Shown here: piece after piece, positions 1-10,263 of the stretch
Layout: every line of letters starts with the position of its first letter
How positions within the stretch are numbered: the stretch's first letter is position 1
Source: Larix kaempferi
Taxonomy: Eukaryota > Streptophyta > Pinopsida > Pinales > Pinaceae
Assembly (NCBI GenBank): GCA_027924585.1
Contig: BSBM01000994.1
Coordinates: 6,393,001-6,457,000 of the forward strand
Direction: 5' to 3'
DNA: 64,000 nt
The notes under the pieces: generated by a model
Told to the model about the DNA's origin: nothing
The model's input: the letters and a program-made list of their open reading frames with translations, nothing else
Databases searched by the model: none
Made by a program: the position numbers and the translations under genes

Positions 1-166
1 TGGCTGTTAGGACTCACACATGTCTACTAGCACCAATCTCATCATTGCTTCTCATACTGATATTTCTAGGAAAATCGCATGTCCAAATGAATTCTTAGGA
101 TGCCTTCAAGGCTTATTGCTTTCCTGCAATGACCAAAGCTTCCAACAAAGAAACAACAGTGTATCA
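1..166. other. Left flank of element E1, no gene seen
   Basis: This short stretch is the old insertion site of E1. The last bases before E1 (GCTTG) recur just right of E1, so it was once contiguous with 29919 onward. I see no convincing coding frame, RNA gene or repeat in it. Confidence 0.6.
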
Positions 167-171
167 GCTTG
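167..171. repeat. Target-site duplication of E1, left copy (GCTTG)
   Basis: The five bases GCTTG directly precede the left LTR of E1 and recur at 29914-29918 directly after the right LTR. A perfect 5-bp duplication is the size expected for Ty3/gypsy integration. It shows that the outer LTRs belong to one insertion, although 29.7 kb separates them. Confidence 0.9.
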
Positions 172-3100
172 TGTACATCTCGAAAATTCATAAAAATTTA
201 AAATTTTTCTAAGAAGGCATTTAATGCCAATGCTGATGTGCGAAAGTACAATAAATGTAAATCTTCTTAACTAATGAACTATTATTGATAACGCCACTTC
301 ATAATTTTGAAAACATGTTACGACAATATTTTGCTTATGTTAAACTCTGGAATTATGTGATGTGTTTATGTACACTTACGATACAGGTTTCTTTATATGT
401 GCTGACTATTTGCTTTCTTGTTGAAGGAGTCCTATGGGGTACCCTGAGGCTTACTTAGATATGTAGCTAAATCATTTGAAACTTGATGTTGCAGAACGCA
501 GGTAAGAGCGGTAAATTCAAGTTATCCTACAGTAATGTTCTGCATTACGAAATTGTATTATGAAACTGTAGAAAATGATTATCTTTCCTTCATCAAGTCA
601 GGTATCCTAGTTAACTTCATGTAAACGTCGTTCTGGTTTGTTTTAATTGAATTATATTTTGAATACCTACGTTTGCAATTTAATTAGAAGGACCTTCTCA
701 TGAAATCCAGTTTAATGAAAGCTGACTTTGTAATTCATAACATAGGTCTTAACCAAAACTATGTAGATATCATTGCAATGTTCAATGTATTATCTAGGTT
801 ATGATAACTTATTCCATAATAATTGGTCAAGGAATAAGCATCATCTTATTATATGTAATAACTCCTCTATGCTATTGTATAGTGATATATTCATTTATAT
901 CGTGGTTCTTTTAATATGCACAATGATTTAGTATAGTGTGACAATACATATATTGTTAAAAGTGTGCATAAACTATATGCAAAATACCATGCATTTCCTA
1001 TAATGCGTAAACTATATGCAATGGTACAAGATATGAAACTATATGAAATGTGACCATCATGTGAAACCTTATACATAAGTTCGATGCCTAGTTGATACAA
1101 CACAATAGGGTGTAAAATATGTGCTTATAATACTACATGATATAATATGTTGCAACCATACCCTTCGTGCCAAATTCTGATAAGGACAAGGTATTAATGT
1201 TTTAGTGGTTATGCGCTGGCAGGCATTCATATCCAGTCTTCGCACTAAACTCTCCTATCTACTACCTTGGTGGAAATCTCCGTGGTGCTATCGTGGCGAA
1301 TGTCATGTGAAGACACCGTAAGAATACTGCCAACGTTGTCGAGCTGTGCAAGGCTTAACCTAGATGTATAATGAGCTGGACTCCATGGTGGAAGTGGTAA
1401 TTAAAGTGGTCTTAAATGTAGTTGCTACTCGTAAAACGATGCGCCTTGATGGCAATATTTCCACCGTTGATCTCGTGATGCTCTCAGGTTTTGGACTAAA
1501 CCCTAGCCTTCCACTATGTCTCATCGAGTTTGTTTCTTTTGCATTCATTTTGTGTTAGTGAGTGGCTTAATGGAGAGGCCGACCGGCCTGCGTGAGTTTA
1601 GGGTTTGATAGCAGGTCCTGGAGGCACCTCTTCCAGGCTTGGAATCCATGACCTGTTACTTAGATAACCTCCACAATGAAGTCTCAGGGCCGAGCCATTC
1701 CTTTGTTGTGTTACTGGTGATTGGTAAGGGTTTGGTGCTCTCATTGGTTGCATGTGCGAGCATCTAGCACTGGGGTTCTTTCGCCGAAGGTAAGTCCTAG
1801 TTTGTTTTCATCAAACTTATGTAAGTTTTAAACTTCTAGTTTTCATTCTATTGACTTCTAAACACTCTACCTGTTGTATTGTCAGGTAACTCTCGTCACT
1901 GGTTTACAAGGATATCAAAATGGTCAGGATGATAGCTCAGGCATCCTCGTAAGCCTCGGCGATACCTCGTGGGCCTTTCATAGTACTTCAAACTATGTTC
2001 ATTGCATGATACTAGTTTGTAATGGTTGTTCGAGACTTCTGTTTTGATGTCAGGGGTTTAAACACTCAATGGTTGTAAAATATTTTGAGCCAAGTGGAAA
2101 TGTGTAAGGTACAAGGAGGAGAAATCCTCGACCTGCTACTTCTTTTTTTCTCGTTGCAAAATTGCAAACTCGGTGATAATAAACAAGTTTGTATTTTTGA
2201 AATAAATTCTATGTATTCGTCAAACAGTGGTTTTGGTTCCACTGCATGGATTTTTAAGATCCAAAGGTTATTGTTAGCGCTTGGTTGTGTTGATAAGTCA
2301 ATAGTTGTAGGGTTTTGCATACTCTCGGTAGTCTGTGTTTTACGAACTGTTAAAAAAATGCTAATGAATGGGTTGAATCCCGTATTTCCAATAAAAGTTG
2401 TTTTTCATACTTCCAGTGTCGAAATGGTTTCCATGTTTTGGTTGTGTTAGTTTTTGTGTTGTCGAATGTTGATATCGCATTTTATAATACTACTGTTTGT
2501 TTGTAAAAAGTCTATAAGCTCTGTCTGAAAACCCTGTCGAAGAGGTTTGGTAACAAAAAAAAGAGTTAATGTCTTTTGATCGTGAGCTGGTTTCGAACCC
2601 TACCAATGCTAAATATTGTTTTGTTTTTCTTATAAGATGTGGTTTTGAACTCATACTTTAATGTGTACTCTACGTAGATTTGTGATATACTTAGAAGTAT
2701 ATGAAAACTTGTTTTGAAAAGAACTCTAAACCTCAAATGTCTGAAAACTTGGATTAATATAATTACTATGCTATTAAGAAAGTAGCTGAGATAAATGTTG
2801 AAGTTATAACTAATGTAATTTTGGTCATTTGAACAGAGGCGTTAAGCCTCTTTTGAAAAAACCTGGCTATGTACCTTTGTATTTTGGAAAGGGTTTAAGA
2901 AAATGGTCATAAGGAAGCTTATGAAATCTACCATTGATCAAATATAATTTGGTTTGCTTTGGTTACAAAACTATAGGGGTTTCTAAATGAAATTTAAATA
3001 AAAAATGTATAGTTTGGACTGTAATGATTTTGTCTTGGAAAATCTATTTGAATTTCTATCTTAGTGTTGTAATGAATCTTACTTGAGGTTTGTACAGAAA

Positions 3101-4302
3101 ACACAAACTGTTGAGCTCTTCTAAAAGAATATTAAAATGTCTGAATAGAAGAATTATTTCTATGTTTATCTATGACAGAAAACATAAGTTATGGAAATTA
3201 CCAGGTAGCTAGGAAATTATAGGAAATATAATAGTTAAGAAAATTTAAGGAAACATAACAGAGTTAGTTTATTCATTCATTCTACTCACTGCATATTATT
3301 TATCTATTTTAATTTTCCCTTCCTTGTACTAGAGTATGGTACACAACAATATGTGGAAAAATACAGGGGAGACATTTATTCATTCATTTCATATACTTAT
3401 TCATTAATCTACAGAACCATAAACAGATTAGAAATCAAACAAATTACTTATGCATGATGATAACTATCATTTTTTAACTAATGAATACTAAATTAACAAT
3501 TACATAAAATAATTTAACTACTTAGAAACTGAAATAACAAGTAGAACCTGCAACTATAGATAGGTGGACAAACACACAAAGAGGCATGTTCCTCCCAACC
3601 TTCTCCAGAAGAAGCAACCAAGATCACTTGCTCCTTTTGAACCCCCGAGCTTGTTTACTGGACCACTAGGTAGAATATTTTGTGTAGAAGCAAGGAACTC
3701 AGGTTGTATTTTCAGCAATCAACAGAGACTTGAATTACACCTTAAAACCTATGCCCTAAGCAGGAAATAACTCTCTGCACTCAGCATTAACTCTACACTT
3801 AGCATAAGTGAAACAAATTTACAATGCAACTCAAAACATAGCTTCCCCTCATCGAATCTCTTGTGTGCATACAGCAGCACCACAAGGTAAATTTTTTCAT
3901 TAGAAAAAGTGTAAGCCTTTGCTCAATTCGATGGCTTTATAAAGATTTCTAGGTCTTTAGTGGTTAGTTTCCAAATAAATGAGCCTGAACTCCAGTCCCA
4001 TCTTTCAGGGCACTATGACCACAATTCAAGGGAGTTGTCCCATAACAACAGCTAGTAACTGAGTTCATGATGCTACCAATTTTCCATTGCCTTCTACCCC
4101 AGATTCCATTCTACCTAGTGGGTCAGTAAACACTCTTTCAACAGTCTCTTTGGGTGAGTGTATCCTATTTTATTTATTTAAATAATTATATTGTGCAATT
4201 ACAGTCATCCTTGGCCACTTGGCCAATTATAAAACTTTATAATAAAAGTTAAGATAATGTTTTCTTCAAACATAAAATGTTTCAGCAAAGGGGTATGTTA
4301 CA
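172..4302 (-). repeat. 3' LTR of E1 (copy A, 4131 bp)
   Basis: On the minus strand it starts TGTAACATACCCC at 4302 and ends near TGTACA at 172. It aligns over its whole length with 25829-29913 and with the truncated copy 10264-13505. Copy A differs from the other two at many shared sites, and its last few hundred bases on the right are clearly more diverged. This fits the original 3' LTR, separated from the 5' LTR since integration. ORFs of 60-120 codons inside it are fortuitous. Confidence 0.88.
3935..3944 (-). promoter_or_regulatory. Possible TATA element in E1 3' LTR
   Basis: CTTTATAAAG lies about 360 bp inside the LTR when read on the minus strand and is preserved at 29545-29554 in the 5' LTR. 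A TATA motif there could mark the U3/R boundary. It is palindromic, so its strand is assigned only from the element's orientation. Confidence 0.3.
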
Positions 4303-4317
4303 AACACCCCCACTTAA
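4303..4317 (-). other. Polypurine tract of E1
   Basis: On the minus strand a run of purines centred on AAGTGGGGGTG directly precedes the LTR start. It is in the position and has the composition of the primer for plus-strand DNA synthesis in LTR retrotransposons. Confidence 0.75.
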
Positions 4318-4344
4318 GCTCAACATCGTCCTCGATGTTGCTTA

Positions 4345-5079
4345 TTATTCATCAGAGCATTCCTGGAACAACACTGGATATGCTTCCCGAATGTTTCTTT
4401 CCAGTTCCCAGGTAGCTTCATCAGGGCTAAGGTGCTTCCATTGCACCTTTACCTGCCCTATGGTATGATTCCAGAGAGTAATTTTCCTCCTGTCGAGAAT
4501 ACAGTCCAGTTCCACCTAAAAATATCCTTCGGGTTCCACCTGTATGTCATTCCAATTCATCACATGAGTAGCATTGTGCACATACTTCCTTAAAACAGAA
4601 ATGTGAAAAACATTATGGATTCTTAAATTAGATGGCAGAGCCAACTGATATGCAATAGGTCCAATCCTTGATAGGACTTCAAATGGTCCACAGTACCTTG
4701 GTGCTAGTTTAGCACAACTCCCAAGCTTAAATGAACTTTTCTTGGGTTTTACCTTTACAAAGACATGATCTCCAACCTGAAATTCTCTTTCAGTGCGTTT
4801 CAGGTCTGCATAACTTTTTTGTCTATCTTGTGCAACTTTTAAGTTGCCTTGTACCTGTTTCACAGTTAGCTCCATCTCTTTTAACAAATCTGGTCCTAAC
4901 ATTAATCTGTCAATAGGGTTATCCCAAGAAATAGGAGTACAACATTTTCTTCCATACAAAATCTCAGATGGACTAAGTCTAGCAGATGCTTGGTAATGAT
5001 TATTGTACGCAAATTCAGCTAAATGCAAATAGTCTTCCCACTTAGTTGGTTGATTTTTAACATACATTCTTAACATGTC
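4345..5079 (-). pseudogene. E1 integrase C-terminal half and chromodomain
   Basis: This is the 3' end of E1 pol. Residues from 5076 downward match the integrase C-terminal region, ending in the chromovirus signature around NVFHISVLRKYV. A TAG at 4516-4518 then interrupts the frame; the same frame continues to a TAA at 4345-4347. That tail looks like a chromodomain, with CILDRR, KVQWKHL, EATWE and AYP spaced as in the family. Chromodomains of chromoviruses are thought to direct integration to marked chromatin. No shift is needed to read the domain, only passage of the TAG. Confidence 0.8.
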
Positions 5080-5455
5080 TTCTAAAATCTAATTAACCCT
5101 TTCAATCTGTCCGTCAGTTTGTGGATGGAAAGAAGTAATGAAATTTAATTTAGTATTTAAACCCTTAAACAATGCTATCTAGAAATTTCTAGCAAACTTG
5201 GAGTCTCGGTCAAAAATAATTACCTTTGGAATCCCATGTAAGTGAAAGATTTGGTTCATAAACACATCTGCAATGTTAGCAGCTTTGAAAGTAGTCTTAA
5301 CAGGAATAAAATGAGCATATTTATTAAGTTTATCCACAACTACCATTATTGAGTCATTTTGTTTCTGATTCTTAGGTAAACTTGTAATAAAATCAATACT
5401 TATAATTTCCCATTTCCATTTCAGAATTGGCAATGGCTGCAATAGGCCAGCTGGG
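5080..5455 (-). pseudogene. E1 integrase catalytic core
   Basis: The frame encodes the DDE core: first Asp in SIDFITSLP, second Asp in IFDRDSKF, and the Glu region in TDGQIERVN. The frame has a TAG shortly after the second Asp motif (about 5179) and another after ERVN (about 5088). The segment is offset by one base from the upstream RNase H frame, so a single-base indel lies near 5440-5460. The catalytic residues are present, but the stops and shift prevent a full integrase. Confidence 0.8.
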
Positions 5456-6481
5456 TGTTGATTCAGCCTTAATTGTCTGACATTCAACACACCTAGCTAT
5501 GTATTCAGCCACTTCATTCTTCATGTTGGGCCAAAAATAATCCTTTCTTAACATAGTTATCATTTTCTGATAACCAGGGTGTCCCAAATAAGGACTTTTA
5601 TGAACATCATCCAAAATCAGCAGTTTAACTTTTGACACATTAGGTACATAAATTTTGTTTTTATAAATCATTAAGCCTTTTTCATTAATGCTGTAATATG
5701 TTATTAAATTTTCAGATAAATTTTTAGCAACTTTATCATGCAATTTTTGATAATTTTCATCTTGCTTGATTCCTTCTTCGATCTGATTTTCCAGATCTGT
5801 CTTAAATGTGTTGATTGCTGCCAGAAAACTTAATTTGGCATTTCTTCTCAAGGCATCAACAACTTTGTTTTCCTTACCCTTAATGTGTTGAATTTCGAAA
5901 TCATACTTGCTAAGGAAAGCTAGCCACCTAGCTTTCCTTACGTTAAAATTTGTTTGATCCAACAAGTATTTTAGGCCTTTATTATCTGTCATTAATGTGA
6001 ACTTTCTTCCAATCAAGTGACGGCGCCACATTTTTAGTGCATGTATTACGACTGCCAACTCTAGATTATAAGTTGCGTAGTTCTTTTCGTGGATTTTTAA
6101 CTTTCTAGACTCAAAAGCAATAGCATGACCTTCTTGAGCTAAGACCCCACCAAGTCCATTGTTACATGCATCAGTGCATACAACGAAGTCTTTATTAGGA
6201 TCCACAATTTTTAATATAGGTGCTATTGTTAATAACTCTTTTAACTTCTTAAAACTTTCTTCGCATTTTTTATCCCAGATGAATTTCTTCCCTTTCTTCT
6301 GCAAAGAAGTTATGGGATTCGCAATTCTAGCGAATCCTTCAATAAATTGTTTGTAGTAACCTGTTATTCCCATAAATGACTGTACGTCAGTTACGTCTTT
6401 AGGGAAAGGCCACTCATTAATTGATCTTATTTTATCTGGGTCAACAGAAATTTCATCTTTAGATATTATGTGACCTAAGTA
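5393..6481 (-). pseudogene. E1 RT end, RNase H and integrase zinc-binding domain
   Basis: It continues RT after a TAG at 6482-6484. It holds the RT connection (GITGYYKQFI), an RNase H with the acidic set in VCTDA, NLELAVV, MTDNKGL and VVDAL, and an integrase HHCC region (H in DDVHKS and LGHPGY, C in ARCVECQ). The frame runs into a terminal stop after a one-base shift near 5440-5460, beyond which the core continues in another frame. RNase H removes template RNA during reverse transcription; the HHCC domain helps integrase assemble on the DNA ends. Confidence 0.85.
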
Positions 6482-6976
6482 CTATATTTTATCTTTATAA
6501 AAGTCACATTTACTGAACTTAGCATAAAGCTGATGTTCCCTTAAAACTTGCAAAATTATTCTTAAGTGTTCGTCGTGCTCTTCTTTAGCTTTTGAATAAA
6601 TTAGAATATCATCAATGAACACAATTACAAACTTATCTAGGTACTTATGCAAAACGTTATTCATTAAACACATGAAGACTGTCGGTGTGTTAGTTAGCCC
6701 AAAAGGCATAACTACGAACTTGTAGTGTCCATAATGAGTTCTAAAAGCAGTTTTGAATATGTCTTCATCCTTTATTCTAACTTGATGATATCCAGACCTT
6801 AAATCAATTTTAGTGAATATCTTTTCTCCGCATACCTGATCAAATAGATCGTCAATGCGGGGCAAGGGATATCGATTTTTAATAGTCATTTTATTAAGTT
6901 GACGGTAATCTATGCATAGTCGCAAAGTACCGTCCTTCTTTTTAACAAAGATAACTGGTGCTCCCCAAGCAGACAC
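6482..6976 (-). pseudogene. E1 reverse transcriptase fingers and palm
   Basis: Highly characteristic gypsy RT motifs are in order: [46 protein letters not shown] and the catalytic FIDDILIYS. The frame opens just upstream and ends in a TAG at 6482-6484; the next codons continue the same protein, so this is a nonsense mutation and not the natural end. RT copies the element RNA into DNA in Gag particles. Confidence 0.9.
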
Positions 6977-7310
6977 ACTTCACCTTATGTAGTTCTTATC
7001 TATTAATTCTTTCAGCTAAGATTTTAGTTCATTTAACTCTAGAATATTCATTCCGTAAGGAGCCTTTGAGTTTGGTACCACTCCCAGTACTAACTCAATG
7101 GTGAAATCAAGTTCCCTTTTCGGAGGTAGTCCTGGAATTTCTTCCGGGAATACGGCAGAAAAGTCCCTAAGAATAGGTGTGTCTTCCAGTTTTATCTTAT
7201 CTTCTTTAGATCAACATTCGTCATTAATAACATTCACAGCAAACATTTTACAACCCTTTCTTACAACTTTCTTTACTTGTAAAGCAGAAATTTGTCTTAC
7301 ATATGTTTTC
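6977..7310 (-). pseudogene. E1 protease-to-RT linker
   Basis: Minus-strand codons here read as the usual leader of chromovirus RT, including FPEEIPGLPP and RELDFTIEL, but are broken by several stops and are offset by one base from the protease frame to the right. It has no separate function; it joins protease and RT in the polyprotein. Confidence 0.6.
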
Positions 7311-7742
7311 CTAGGAATTCCTTTTATTGTTCCTAGTATTAACTTCATTATTCAAACAAGTAAAATACTTTTCGTAATAGTTAAGTACTACTCTATGTTG
7401 TTCTAGCCAGTCCATGCCAATTAACACATCATATGACCCTAATGGAAAAACATTCAAATTAACTTGCATTTTCAGCTGACTCATAAGTAAATCACAACTT
7501 TTGACAAATTTTGTAACTTTTCTTTTAGTGTCGGTTGCTAGCTGAACTAACCGTGAATTATCAAATTTGTCTAGGTACTTTAACTTGCAACTTTTCACTA
7601 AGTCAAGTGAAAGGTAACTCAAACTTGCACCTGGATCTATTAAAATTGAAATAGACTTGTTTTGTATCATACCTTCGATTTCGACCATAGAAGTTTGATG
7701 GTCTGCTTGTCGATTTTCCAGCACTGCATTAATCCTGGGCAT
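7311..7742 (-). pseudogene. E1 aspartic protease (retropepsin-like)
   Basis: The 143-codon frame contains the active-site triad region LIDPGAS (D-x-G-A-S; the family more often has DSGAS), and the flap-distal motif DVLIGMDWL of gypsy proteases. It follows directly on the gag zinc knuckle. The frame ends at 7311-7313 after a frameshift relative to the RT linker. The enzyme would cut the Gag-Pol precursor. Confidence 0.8.
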
Positions 7743-8763
7743 TTCTCTTGCTACATCACCAACTATCGGTTCTGCTTGTATGGTGTGGATGTTGCTAACT
7801 GTCTTTTTGTTGCATGGACATTGAGCTCATGTATGAGGTCCACCGCAGTCATAACACTTCAAAAGTGGCCTCTGTTTGGTATTTCTGGTGTTGTTATTAT
7901 TATTGTTGTTATTATTATTAGGCACATTCCTTGCAGTAGTAAAATTTTGTGGTGCATTACCTCTGTAATTATTATTATTCTGAAAATTTCTATTATTGAA
8001 ATTTTTATTATTTTTAGAATTCTTAAAATTAAAATTTTTCTTTTTATGCTCATACTTACTTGATTTATTATTCCTCCAACTCGATACACCTTCTCTTCTC
8101 TTATTCTATTCAAAACATAAATTAGCCTTCCTCATGGCTTCTTCAAGAATTAAAGGGTTATCGTACTCAATTATGTCCTTTATGTGGAAGGGTAAATAGC
8201 TTAAAAACCTTTGTACCTTGGGTTTTTCTTCAGCTAGGTAAGGTACATACCTTAGCAAGCTGAGAAATTTGTTGCATAACTCCTGCATGGTCATTGAACC
8301 CATCTTTAAATCATAAAATTATTTTGACTTATCTTCGTAGTACTATTCAGATAAAAAAAAATTCTTAAACATGTTCTTAAATGTTCTCCATTTTATGTTC
8401 TTGTCCTTAAGATTTTTAACTCTTTTGACATCTTGCCACCAAATGTCTGCCCTTCCGGTCATATTGTATATGGCCATCTTAGCTTTTAATTGCGATGAGT
8501 AGTTATAAATCTAAAAATACTTCTTCATTCCGGAAAGCCATGCTTCAGCTGCCTCTCCCTTTTCATTTTCGCCATTAAAAGTTGGAGGTTTTATCTTTTT
8601 AAACTCTCTTCAATTTTTTTCATAATTTTTACGTCTTTTCGTAGGACCATGATCACTGTCACTGCTGTCCATATCGGAATTATATTTTCTGCGATAAGTT
8701 TTATCATCAGATTCAGAAGAAGAAGAGTTACTTTTAGTTTTATAGTATTTATCTTTTGTATCC
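7743..8763 (-). pseudogene. E1 gag, central and C-terminal part
   Basis: Read leftward from the E2 insertion, the frame gives a Ser/Glu/Asp-rich stretch, the retrotransposon gag domain (F-N-G-E, A-x-A-W, RADIWW, SMTMQELCNKFL, RYVPYL), an Asn-rich linker coded by ATT/GTT repeats near 7895-7990, and a zinc knuckle CYDCGGPH with the final Cys after a stop. At least five in-frame stops and a shift disrupt it. Gag would form the particle that packages the RNA. The right end at 8763 is the E2 insertion point; the missing N-terminus lies at 25395 onward. Confidence 0.78.
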
Positions 8764-8768
8764 CTATG
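8764..8768. repeat. Target-site duplication of E2, left copy (CTATG)
   Basis: CTATG directly precedes the left E2 LTR inside E1 gag. The same five bases follow the left LTR (9824-9828) and the right E2 LTR (25390-25394). The two flanking copies at 8764 and 25390 mark the original insertion. Confidence 0.88.
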
Positions 8769-8937
8769 TGTTATAGGTCAAAATTGCACCTCTCCGTCCG
8801 TGATCACCCTGAGCTGCTGATCACACAAAAGGACAACTTGGATGGAGGATCATGTTGACCTTGGACCATATGACAACTCATCCTATTTCCTGAAAATACT
8901 GGAAAACATACAAAATATCATTTTGAGGTATGAGCAC

Positions 8938-9125
8938 TACTCCACTTAAATAGACTAGCGCCCATACGCGACTCCAGTGTATAATAGTAGCGCCCATATC
9001 AATATATACGCTACTCCTTCTTATCAAAGTAACGCTCGACATTTAAAACTGAATGACTGCTAGTTGTTAAACAATAGGGTAGCGCCCTATACGCTACTCC
9101 ACTGAGTAATAGTCGCGTATATCTT
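8938..9125. repeat. Cluster of TAGCGC / CGCTAC motifs in E2 LTR U3
   Basis: Over about 190 bp the sequences TAGCGCCCATA, ACGCTACTCC and close variants alternate in both orientations upstream of the LTR TATA box. The right LTR has the same cluster at about 24500-24690. The same motifs recur near the start of the antisense ORF of E2 (21831-21940). This could be an enhancer or a hairpin source; no function is shown. Confidence 0.6.
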
Positions 9126-9240
9126 AAAAGATGATTAAAAAATATATTAATTCATCGAGGAGGATTAGCTGATGGCAGTTTCCTTAACTTCCCTAACTTC
9201 CTCCATAACTACATCTCGACCTGAACTGCTTCTTTGAACC

Positions 9241-9248
9241 TATAAATA
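9241..9248 (+). promoter_or_regulatory. TATA box of E2 LTR (left copy)
   Basis: TATAAATA lies about 470 bp into the LTR, in the expected place for the U3/R boundary, and is kept in the right LTR at 24807-24814. Confidence 0.6.
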
Positions 9249-9879
9249 CCAAGAAGTTTAAAGGAGCAAGGTTACACAAAAGGATTGTTAGAAATTGGAG
9301 ATTAGTGAGATTGATTAATGGAAAAACTTTGAAGAAGCTTGTATTGGAGAAGTTGTTGCAGAAGATATCCAAGCCAGAAGAAAGCCAGAGCCCAGAATCT
9401 AGTTGTAGGACTCTGCTTCATTATCAGGTATATTTGTACTGCATTCTGATCTTGACAAATAAAGGTTGAAGTGTTTCCTTGTTCCAATCTGAATGTGTTA
9501 TGAAATGGCATTTTAAGTTGGATTTATTTTGGTCAATGCTGAATATTAAACATAGTTTTGTTTATTTCATGCTTTATATGTTGCCCAAAATGTTTGAGGA
9601 AGGTATTGTTGTTGCAGGTTTGCTGAAGGAAAAGTAGATTTGGAAACTGGACACGGGATCGAGTCAAGGCTGGGATCAGACTCCGGTAAAAAGGTGTGTT
9701 CTCTAAATCTACAACCTATTTCTTTTGTAAATGCCTCTGTAATAACATTAATGCACTTACCTGTCACCCCAACCAAGTTGATAGTTTAGTTTCCTGACTA
9801 TAGGGTAGAAATATCCGCCAACACTATGTTTGTAGGACATTGTTCCAGATTCATTTCTTGCTTCTGTTCTCTTATATTT

Positions 9880-10119
9880 TTAATCTTGATGGTACTTATC
9901 CAATAAAATATGATTTAATTCCTCTTGTGCTCTTAAAATCCTTTCATTTTCTTCCTTAACACTTTTTATTTCAGTTTTTAAATCCTTAACAGTATGTAAT
10001 AATTCAAATGATTGATCATTAAGTTCTACATAGATTTCTTCATTAATATTCTCATGTTCATCATTATTACAATCATTATCAGGAGATCTGTCCTCTGTTG
10101 ATTCCTCCGGTATGTCCAT
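9880..10119 (-). pseudogene. E1 gag N-terminal fragment, duplicated copy
   Basis: The 79-codon frame starts with ATG a short distance after the PBS and ends at a TAA. It is acidic at first (rich in Glu, Asp, Asn), then has a heptad-like Lys/Glu/Leu stretch likely to form a coiled coil (residues about 42-75). Its twin at 25445-25684 differs at only a few residues. It is separated from the rest of gag by the left E2 LTR. Confidence 0.65.
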
Positions 10120-10249
10120 ACCTGCAAATTAAATATCAAGTTGTTCTGTACATAAACAAATTTAAATAAAAGTTAGTAACTAAATTTTATGTTTTCAACT
10201 TTCTGTTTTGCGTGCATGAGCCTATTTCAGGCCTAGAGTTTGAACTCGC

Positions 10250-10261
10250 GCTCTGATACCA
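10250..10261 (-). other. Primer-binding site (initiator tRNA-Met type), duplicated copy
   Basis: On the minus strand TGGTATCAGAGC lies two bases after the LTR end. It matches the 3' end complement of initiator tRNA-Met used by most plant chromoviruses. The original copy is at 25815-25826. Confidence 0.88.
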
Positions 10262-10263
10262 CA

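Larger units (their letters stand above)
8769..9823 (+). repeat. E2 LTR, left copy, now behaving as a solo LTR (1055 bp)
   Basis: It starts TGTTATAGG and ends GCCAACA, is the same length as the right LTR at 24335-25389 and nearly identical to it. CTATG flanks it on both sides, so taken alone it has the structure of a solo LTR. No PBS or gag leader follows. Instead E1 gag, PBS and LTR follow, as they do after the right LTR. This is best explained by LTR-LTR recombination after a duplication. Confidence 0.88.

Noticed and set aside
1360-1558. Paired ORFs on both strands in all three E1 LTR copies
   Set aside because: Overlapping opposite frames in LTR DNA; no protein signature.
8769-9823. Left E2 LTR as the simple 5' LTR of E2
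   Set aside because: No PBS or E2 leader follows; 3.7 kb of E1 sequence lies between it and E2 gag, identical in order to the right flank.
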